This document shows positions 5,179 to 10,431 of a DNA stretch of 10,431 nucleotides, in pieces (position 1 is the first letter of the stretch; the number at the start of each line of letters is the position of its first letter). Source of the stretch: Candidatus Desantisbacteria bacterium CG1_02_49_89 (lineage in GTDB: Bacteria; Desantisbacteria; UBA1551); contig MNUP01000088.1 of NCBI GenBank assembly GCA_001871075.1, positions 4,166 through 14,596 on the forward strand, read 5' to 3'. Under the pieces are notes generated by a model. That model had not been told where the DNA came from. It saw only the letters and a program-made list of their open reading frames with translations, and ran no database searches. The translations under genes were made by a program, and so were the position numbers.

Positions 5179-7914
5179 ATGATGAAAAAGATATTGATAA
5201 TTTTCTTGTTAATATCGGCAGTTGTGGGGCTGCAGCATAATATCCTGGCACAGTCGGATTTCGATGCCTGGATAAAAGGCAACGACCTGCTTGATAAGAA
5301 CAAGCCCAAGGAAGCCCTGGTATACCTTAAAAGAGCCGTTGATATCAAGCCCAATAGCGCGGATAACCAGTATTCGCTGGGGCTTTGTTATTTTACGCTG
5401 GAGGACTATGGGAAATCGCTTGAGCATTTTGAAAAAGCCGCAAGGATAGACCCGCGCGGGACGGACTACTACCTTGGCCAGTGCAGCTTGAAACTTGACA
5501 GGATAAGCGAGGCAAAGACCTACTTCAAACAGGGCCTTTCCAGGGAGGAGAAGCCTGAGCGGGTGAAGGAGATGGAGCAGCTCATCTCCAAAATAGACTC
5601 TTACAGGTCAGTGGTATCGCAGGCAATGGTCCACCTGGATGAGAAGAAATATGACCTGGCCAAGAAGGAATTCAGGCACGCCCTGACCTACCTTAAGACC
5701 AAGGAGGCCGAAGACGGCCTGGCCAGTGCGGCCAAACTTGGGGCTGAGAAGAGCAAATGGCTGGTTATAATACTGATCATTTCGGCCGTAGGTGCTGCCG
5801 GGACCGCGGTATTTTTCGTGATATTGATGCAGAAAAAGAAGAGGGAGTTCATTGAAAAGGTCCTTCCGAAAAAAATAAAGGCGGCGGTGCAGGCAAAGAA
5901 TTTTACCGAGGCGGCGGCGTCCCTTAAAAAATTGCTGGATTCCGGGGGCAAAATAACGGTCTTAAGCCCTCTTGAAGCGCTTACGCTGTACAGGGGATTG
6001 AAAGAATTTGACAGACTTTTTGAAATGGAGTTCCCCACTAACTATTTCCAGCAGTTTGTCAGGGAGCTGATAAAACTCGGAGAGCTTGCGGACGCGCGCA
6101 GGATGTATGAAAAACACAAGGCCGCAGGCGGCAAAGCGCAGGATTTCTCGGCAGGCGATTTTATGAAGATGTTCGCCGGACTGAAAGCCCTTGACGACAT
6201 GATGCAGGAGGGCGTGCCCAGCGCGTGGCTTATGGGGTACGCGGAAAAGTTTGCGGAGGAAGGCGACTATGAGAATGCCTTTAAGATGCTCAAGAATGGC
6301 ACTGTTATTAAGGACCAGGATTTCTACAAGGGCGATCCTTCCTCCAAGGACGCGCCGGTGTATAAGATAGTCGGTATTTATGAGCTCGCGGGCATGACCC
6401 CGGAAATACTGAAAATACTTTATGAGAACCCGGAAGGTTTCGCTTCATATTATTCCCAGATCGCGGAATTTATGCTCGAGAAACAAAAGTTCAGTGAAGC
6501 AGGCGACGTGCTGGATAAGAAAATAGCCTATCAGATCTCCTCCAAAAAAGACATACAGGATGTGGATTACAAATTGATGTTCTCAATCTACGAAAAACTC
6601 GGCAGGCTTGACGAGATGCAGCCCACGAAAGTCCCTGAAAAATACAGGATGAAAATAATAGAGGCTAAGCAGCAGAAGGGCAAGTTCATGGAAGCACTTG
6701 ACATGATGATGGAAAAACCCCGTTCCGAATGGAAGGAAAAGGAATTCGGGATCTGCCTGAAACTCTATGAAGGCCTTGACATGCACGACAACGTCTTCGA
6801 TCTTTACAAGCAATTCCGCGAAAGGGTGAAGCTCCTGGAATCAAAAGATGTTTACTACGAATTCGCCACGTTCTTCGAGAAGGAAGGGAAGATCAGGGAA
6901 GCGGTGGCGATATATGAGGCGTTTGTAAATGAAAAGATACTATACAGGGACGTGGACGCGCGCCTCGCGAACCTCAGGAAATCACCTGCTGAAAGGATAA
7001 CCGCTGTTTCGAAAGAACAGGTATCGGCGGTTACCGCAAAATCAATAGAGCAGGCAGCGCATGTTTCAGCCCCGGCAGGCGGAGTGGTTGAGATTACCGG
7101 AAAGATCGGCGAGATCGGGAAGGGCAGGTTCAGGGTGGGCAAGGAGATCGCGCGCAGTTTTACCGCCATGGTCTACGAGGGCCAGGGCACGCAGACGAAC
7201 AGGAAATACGCCATAAAGAAAATGAGGTTTGAGATTGCCGATGACAAGAAGGGATTCGAGAAATTTCTGGCAGAGGCAAAAATCGTGTCGAAGTTCGACC
7301 ACCCCAACATAGTGAGTCTTGTGGATGTCCTTATGGAAGGGCAGTCCTGCTTCCTTGTCTACGAATATGTGGACGGCTACACGCTTGACAAGATGATGAA
7401 GGGAAGGATGAAACTCGGGGAAACGTGGAGGATACTGGAATATGTCAGCAGCGCGGTATTTTACGCACACATTCACAACGTGGTCCACGGCGACCTTAAG
7501 CCTTCCAATATACTGATACCGAAGGGGACCAAGGCGGACACAGATCCGGACGAGACCAAGGTAATGGATTTCGGGGTGTCTTATATTGCCAAGGACATAC
7601 TGATGCTTGCCACGGGAGAGATGCCGGATAAGCCTGTTTACATGGCTCCGGAACAGCACCTGGGGTTCAACGACAGGCGCTCAGACATATTTTCTCTGGG
7701 AGTCATCCTGTACGAAATGCTTACCGGCAAAGTCCCGTTTGAAGGCCCGGATTACCTGCCGCAGAAGGAGAAGATGGCGTTCAAACCCGTAATTGACCTT
7801 GCGCCAGGCCTTCCTGACAGGATGGACAATGTTATGCAGAAGTGCCTGCAGGCAGATCCGTCGAAAAGATACGCAACGATCGAAGATTTCATGGAAGAGA
7901 TGAGGAAGGTGTAG
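5179..7914 (+). CDS. Transmembrane Ser/Thr protein kinase with N-terminal and central TPR-like repeats
   Basis: This 911-residue protein starts with a signal sequence (1-24, cleavage likely after ILA). About three TPRs follow (28-130) and a further helical region reaches 190. One membrane helix spans W194-M217, followed by the basic stretch KKKRE, so the C-terminal part should be cytoplasmic. Residues 220-600 are all-helical TPR-like repeats, then comes an Ala/Ser/Val-rich linker (about 601-645). A Hanks-type kinase domain (650-911) ends the protein: K680 (YAIKK), E699 (alpha-C), H770-G-D-L-K-P-S-N777 catalytic loop, D797-F-G, A823-P-E, SDIFSLG and a late RYAT. The glycine loop is degenerate (A658-R-S-F-T-A-M-V665) and the HRD Arg is Gly. 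ATP-dependent phosphorylation of Ser/Thr is expected. ATG 5182 is better spaced from GAGG (5173-5176) than ATG 5179. The WD40 gene follows after 3 nt. Confidence 0.9.
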   Translation: MMKKILIIFLLISAVVGLQHNILAQSDFDAWIKGNDLLDKNKPKEALVYLKRAVDIKPNSADNQYSLGLCYFTLEDYGKSLEHFEKAARIDPRGTDYYLGQCSLKLDRISEAKTYFKQGLSREEKPERVKEMEQLISKIDSYRSVVSQAMVHLDEKKYDLAKKEFRHALTYLKTKEAEDGLASAAKLGAEKSKWLVIILIISAVGAAGTAVFFVILMQKKKREFIEKVLPKKIKAAVQAKNFTEAAASLKKLLDSGGKITVLSPLEALTLYRGLKEFDRLFEMEFPTNYFQQFVRELIKLGELADARRMYEKHKAAGGKAQDFSAGDFMKMFAGLKALDDMMQEGVPSAWLMGYAEKFAEEGDYENAFKMLKNGTVIKDQDFYKGDPSSKDAPVYKIVGIYELAGMTPEILKILYENPEGFASYYSQIAEFMLEKQKFSEAGDVLDKKIAYQISSKKDIQDVDYKLMFSIYEKLGRLDEMQPTKVPEKYRMKIIEAKQQKGKFMEALDMMMEKPRSEWKEKEFGICLKLYEGLDMHDNVFDLYKQFRERVKLLESKDVYYEFATFFEKEGKIREAVAIYEAFVNEKILYRDVDARLANLRKSPAERITAVSKEQVSAVTAKSIEQAAHVSAPAGGVVEITGKIGEIGKGRFRVGKEIARSFTAMVYEGQGTQTNRKYAIKKMRFEIADDKKGFEKFLAEAKIVSKFDHPNIVSLVDVLMEGQSCFLVYEYVDGYTLDKMMKGRMKLGETWRILEYVSSAVFYAHIHNVVHGDLKPSNILIPKGTKADTDPDETKVMDFGVSYIAKDILMLATGEMPDKPVYMAPEQHLGFNDRRSDIFSLGVILYEMLTGKVPFEGPDYLPQKEKMAFKPVIDLAPGLPDRMDNVMQKCLQADPSKRYATIEDFMEEMRKV

Positions 7915-7917
7915 CAA

Positions 7918-9180
7918 ATGAAGATAATAAAAGTCAAAAGTCAAAAGGCTCCGCCCGTCTTTTCAGCGGGCGAGACCTCGCCCAATCGTATGGATTGGGC
8001 GGGAAATTGCAAATTGTCCCAAAGGGATCCCTTCGGGACAAAACTTAAAATCCTTGTTTTAATTTGCGTTGTTTTGTGCGTATGCGCGCAGGCGCCTGCG
8101 GTCGCGCAACTGAACACATTCAGGCACAGCGGTTGGGTGGAATCACTGGATTTCTCCCCGGATTCTAAATATATTATTTCTGCGAGTAACGACAGGACCG
8201 CGAAGGTCTGGCGCGTGAGCGACGGCCAGCGCGTCGGTAACATAACCGGCCACATCGGACCTGTTTATTCGGCGGTTTATTCTCCGAATGGTTCTTTGAT
8301 GGCAACCGGCGGATACGACAAAACGATCAAAATATGGAGCGCGGACAGCGGTCAGTGCCTGAAAAACATAAAGGCGCACACCGCCTGGGTCCAGGCATTG
8401 AAATTTTCCCGTGACGGCAAGATGCTTGTTTCCGGAAGCGGGGACAAGACGGTGAAGGTGCGCAGGGCAAGCGACGGGGAAAATATAAAGTCATTCCATG
8501 GGCACCAGGCAAGCGTGTATTCGGTTGATTTTTCACCCGACGGCAAACTGGTTATTTCTTCGGGGGCGGACAGAACTATAAAGGTATGGAAGATAAGCGA
8601 TGGCTCCTGCGCAGCGACTCTTCAAGGCCACACGGGTAACGTTTATTCGGCGCAGTTTTCCCCGGACGGCAAGACTATAGTTTCCGGAAGCGGGGACAAG
8701 ACGATCAGGATCTGGCGCGCAAGCGACGGCTTGTGCCTGAAGACCCTGCCGGGGCATACAGGCAGCGTTTACTGCGTCAGCTGTTCGCCCGACGGTAAAT
8801 ATATAATTTCAGCAAGCGCGGATAAAACTGCCAGGATCTGGCGCACGGACACCGGTGAATGCGTAAAGACGGTACAGGGGCAGGCGGGGAAGGTTTACGC
8901 GGCGTGTTTCTCGCCTGATGGAAAATACCTTGCAACAGGCGGAGAGGACGAAATAGTAAGGGTGTGGAACACACCCTGGGCAGAAGAGGAGCGTGAAGCG
9001 CTTTTCCAGAAATATTATAATTCAGGTCTGAGATACCTTTCGTCCGCAGGCAGCAACCGGGATAACTATTTAAAGGCTATAGAGGAATTCAGAAGGGCAC
9101 TGAACTACAAGGACAGCAGTGAGGTGAGGCAGAAGATTTCCAGGGCGCAGGAAGAATACAAGCGCAGCTTCAGAAGATAA
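7918..9180 (+). CDS. Exported seven-bladed WD40 protein with TPR-like tail
   Basis: This is a 420-residue protein. Residues 65-362 hold seven WD40 repeats of 42 residues, with blade starts near 65, 111, 153, 195, 237, 279 and 321, most with GH, an FSPDGK turn and a D-K-T-x-K-I/V-W strand. This is enough for a closed seven-bladed propeller, a protein-interaction platform. The tail (about 365-420) is helical and TPR-like. A signal peptide hydrophobic core lies at 44-56 with likely cleavage after AVA63, so the propeller should be extracytoplasmic. The n-region ahead of it is unusually long, and residues about 6-40 are encoded by heptamer and palindrome repeats. ATG 7918 is preceded by GGAAGG at 7904-7909 inside the end of the kinase gene. 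ATG 7990 is a possible alternative without a ribosome binding site. The 3-nt gap to the kinase gene implies co-translation and a shared role. Confidence 0.9.
   Translation: MKIIKVKSQKAPPVFSAGETSPNRMDWAGNCKLSQRDPFGTKLKILVLICVVLCVCAQAPAVAQLNTFRHSGWVESLDFSPDSKYIISASNDRTAKVWRVSDGQRVGNITGHIGPVYSAVYSPNGSLMATGGYDKTIKIWSADSGQCLKNIKAHTAWVQALKFSRDGKMLVSGSGDKTVKVRRASDGENIKSFHGHQASVYSVDFSPDGKLVISSGADRTIKVWKISDGSCAATLQGHTGNVYSAQFSPDGKTIVSGSGDKTIRIWRASDGLCLKTLPGHTGSVYCVSCSPDGKYIISASADKTARIWRTDTGECVKTVQGQAGKVYAACFSPDGKYLATGGEDEIVRVWNTPWAEEEREALFQKYYNSGLRYLSSAGSNRDNYLKAIEEFRRALNYKDSSEVRQKISRAQEEYKRSFRR
7931..8041. repeat. In-frame heptamer and palindrome cluster inside the WD40 gene
   Basis: AAGTCAA heptamers (7931-7947) run into a chain of inverted repeats. 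These are CGCCCG/CGGGCG (7952-7957, 7967-7972), GGGCGAG/CTCGCCC (7968-7974, 7977-7983), CGCCCAATC/GATTGGGCG (7979-7987, 7993-8001, 5-nt loop) and TTGTCCC/GGGACAA (8014-8020, 8035-8041). The last encloses the 12-base palindrome AAGGGATCCCTT (8022-8033). The whole cluster is open in the WD40 frame and is translated if ATG 7918 is used. Overlapping arms mean that alternative hairpins compete. Confidence 0.85.
8428..8703 (+). repeat. Near-recent duplication between WD40 blades 3 and 5
   Basis: A 24-base stretch at 8428-8451 recurs identically at 8680-8703, exactly 252 nt (two 126-nt blade units) apart. It encodes VSGSGDKT in both blades. Exact identity at synonymous positions points to duplication in two-blade steps or to gene conversion. 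Confidence 0.7.
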
Positions 9181-9181
9181 A

Positions 9182-9322
9182 TCGTGTCAGAGTGTCAACG
9201 TGTCAACGTGTCAACGCAAATGCATAAGGATTTTTTATTTAAAGTTGTTGAACTGCTTAATTTTCAAGTAAGCTTACAATAATTCCATGTTGTTGCGTTG
9301 ACACGCTGATACGTTGATACGC
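9182..9322. repeat. Two octamer arrays in inverted orientation
   Basis: The left array (9182-9213) has tcgtgtca, gagtgtca, acgtgtca and acgtgtca and ends in acgcaa. The right array (9291-9322) carries the same family on the minus strand (gcgtatca, acgtatca, gcgtgtca, acgcaaca). They share a perfect 13-bp inverted repeat, CGTGTCAACGCAA at 9207-9219 and its complement at 9293-9305, with a longer imperfect match. The 73-nt AT-rich spacer (9220-9292) contains TACAAT at 9275-9280 as a possible -10 box, but I see no matching -35 at normal spacing. The region lies between the WD40 stop codon and the second dehydrogenase. Confidence 0.8.
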
Positions 9323-9326
9323 TTTT

Positions 9327-9332
9327 GGAGGG
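9327..9332 (+). promoter_or_regulatory. Ribosome binding site GGAGGG fixing a GTG start
   Basis: A strong Shine-Dalgarno match 5 nt before GTG 9338. It decides this start over the earlier in-frame TTG at 9314, which lies within the octamer array. Confidence 0.8.
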
Positions 9333-9337
9333 TATTC

Positions 9338-10345
9338 GTGCAGGCGGTCGTTTTTGAAGCACCCGGTAAAATAAACATTAAAGACATACCTGAGCCGCAG
9401 GCCGGAAAGGAAGATATTCTTGTAAAGGTAAAGGCCGCGGGGCTTTGCGGCACGGACCTGCACGTTTACAAAGGTGATTTCATAGCCTCTTATCCCATAG
9501 TCCCGGGGCACGAGTTCAGCGGGGAGATAATCAGCGCCGGCGCTGACGTGGAAGGATTCAAGCCGGGGGACAGGGTGTGCGTGGACCCCTGTGTTTACTG
9601 CGGGAAATGCGATTTTTGTAAATCGGACCGGGAAAATTTCTGCAGGGATTTCCGGGCGTACGGCCTGCATTTCAACGGCGGTTTTGAAGAGCTTGTCTCG
9701 GTCAGCTACAGGAACGCCTACCAGATAGGGAGCCTTTCATTTGAGGAAGGCGCGATGATCGAGCCTCTTTCCTGCGCCATACACGGGATAAAGAGGATAG
9801 GCCTGCGGGCAGGCGATGAAGTCCTGATATTCGGCTGCGGCCCCATAGGCCTGATGCTGATGCAGGTGTGCAAAAAAAGCGGTGCGTCCAGGGTCATAAT
9901 GGCGGATGTCTCGCGGAAGAAGCTCGAAACGGCCGAAAGGCTTGGAGCCGGCGCAGCGCTTTTGAATAACGGCGGTTTTGAAGCCGGTTTAAAGAAACTT
10001 TTTCCTTTCGGGGCGGACGTTGTAATAGATGCCACAGGTATTCCGCAGGTTGTGCAGAATATGTCCGCGCACGTGAAAGACGCGGGCAAGCTCCTTTTCT
10101 TCGGGGTCTGCCCGCCTGATTCCAGGATAAGCATAAATCCTTACGAGGTTTACAAGAGGGAGCTTACGATCTACGGAACCTTCAGCCTACTCCACGATTT
10201 CCCGTCTGCCATCAAACTCCTACAATCCGGTTCGATCGACGTCAGGTCTCTTGCCTCCCACCAGTTCAGCCTCAGCGAGTTTATGCAGGGTTTCAACCTC
10301 ATGCTGGAACACGGCGATTTCCTTAAGATCCTTATCAAACCATAA
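9338..10345 (+). CDS. Zinc-dependent medium-chain dehydrogenase (second paralogue)
   Basis: This 335-residue zinc-containing medium-chain dehydrogenase is of the same class as the gene at 2543-3577. Catalytic zinc site: C37 (LCGTD), H58 and E59 (GHE) and E142 (IEPLSC). Structural zinc lobe: C88, C91, C94 and C102. The Rossmann motif is G166-C-G-P-I-G171, with D190 after the second strand suggesting NAD+. The protein begins MQAVVFEAPGK, typical of the family, which together with the ribosome binding site supports GTG 9338. Oxidation of a polyol or amino-alcohol such as a sorbitol- or threonine-like substrate is plausible but not shown. The gene is separated from the WD40 gene by 157 nt of inverted octamer arrays, so it may be a separate transcription unit. 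No sugar kinase, transporter or regulator is visible nearby to indicate a pathway. Confidence 0.9.
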   Translation: MQAVVFEAPGKINIKDIPEPQAGKEDILVKVKAAGLCGTDLHVYKGDFIASYPIVPGHEFSGEIISAGADVEGFKPGDRVCVDPCVYCGKCDFCKSDRENFCRDFRAYGLHFNGGFEELVSVSYRNAYQIGSLSFEEGAMIEPLSCAIHGIKRIGLRAGDEVLIFGCGPIGLMLMQVCKKSGASRVIMADVSRKKLETAERLGAGAALLNNGGFEAGLKKLFPFGADVVIDATGIPQVVQNMSAHVKDAGKLLFFGVCPPDSRISINPYEVYKRELTIYGTFSLLHDFPSAIKLLQSGSIDVRSLASHQFSLSEFMQGFNLMLEHGDFLKILIKP

Positions 10346-10374
10346 AACAGATTGAGATTCAAATAAAAATATAC

Positions 10375-10390
10375 CACAGAGTGCACAGAG
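10375..10390 (+). repeat. CACAGAG repeat pair
   Basis: Two CACAGAG copies (10375-10381 and 10384-10390), 9 nt apart, lie in the AT-rich tail after the second dehydrogenase. This looks like a short array with yet another unit. The remaining bases to 10431 end with an ATG at 10419 that lacks a ribosome binding site. Confidence 0.5.
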
Positions 10391-10431
10391 ATTTGCGGGT
10401 ATATTAAATTCAAATACAATGAAAGCTCCGT

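Noticed and set aside
7066-7659. Long open frame on the minus strand opposite the kinase domain
   Set aside because: It is antisense to well-conserved kinase motifs, rich in His/Arg/Val as expected from the complement, and has no recognisable motif. Other minus-strand frames in the window were rejected for the same reason.
8022-8033. AAGGGATCCCTT palindrome as an operator or intrinsic terminator
   Set aside because: It lies inside coding sequence, has no T-tract on the + strand, and is explained by the palindromic repeat cluster.
9220-9282. 20-codon frame starting ATG 9220 in the spacer of the inverted arrays
   Set aside because: There is no ribosome binding site, the region is AT-rich, and such a length is expected by chance. 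Mentioned only as part of the element.
10419-10431. Possible start of a further gene (ATG AAA GCT CCG)
   Set aside because: Only four codons are visible and no ribosome binding site precedes the ATG.

Overview
The window carries eight genes, all on the + strand and closely packed, with no RNA genes, transposase or CRISPR array that I can see. Purine-rich ribosome binding sites, a type III pantothenate kinase and Sec-type signal peptides point to a bacterium. Frequent ATA (Ile) and AGG (Arg) codons, a eukaryotic-like kinase, a WD40 protein and heavy short-repeat decoration would suit an uncultured lineage such as Omnitrophota or Elusimicrobiota. That assignment is a low-confidence inference.

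Layout. Positions 1-2400 are housekeeping: a PHP-domain metal phosphoesterase (64-750), biotin-protein ligase birA (763-1524) and type III pantothenate kinase coaX (1627-2400). A zinc-dependent medium-chain dehydrogenase follows (2543-3577). Next come three genes whose products all pass into or across the membrane: a secreted four-domain Ig-like protein (3666-5135), a TPR / transmembrane / TPR / Ser-Thr kinase protein (5179-7914), and a secreted seven-bladed WD40 protein with a TPR-like tail (7918-9180). A second zinc-dependent medium-chain dehydrogenase (9338-10345) closes the window.

How they may work together. The kinase and WD40 genes are 3 nt apart and the Ig-like gene is 43 nt upstream, so the three probably form one transcription unit. 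The kinase protein would expose its N-terminal TPRs outside the cytoplasmic membrane and keep its catalytic domain inside. The exported WD40 and Ig-like proteins would then be candidate extracytoplasmic partners or ligand binders. This is an inference from topology and gene order. birA and coaX both serve cofactor metabolism (biotin attachment, CoA synthesis). The two dehydrogenases are paralogues with complete zinc sites and unknown substrates.

Repeats are the other theme. Most of the longer gaps hold a small array of 7- or 8-nt tandem units, with a different unit at different gaps and one octamer family shared by two loci. Short palindromic elements occur at three places. One splits an octamer array, and a cluster of them sits in frame in the coding sequence for the N-terminus of the WD40 protein.
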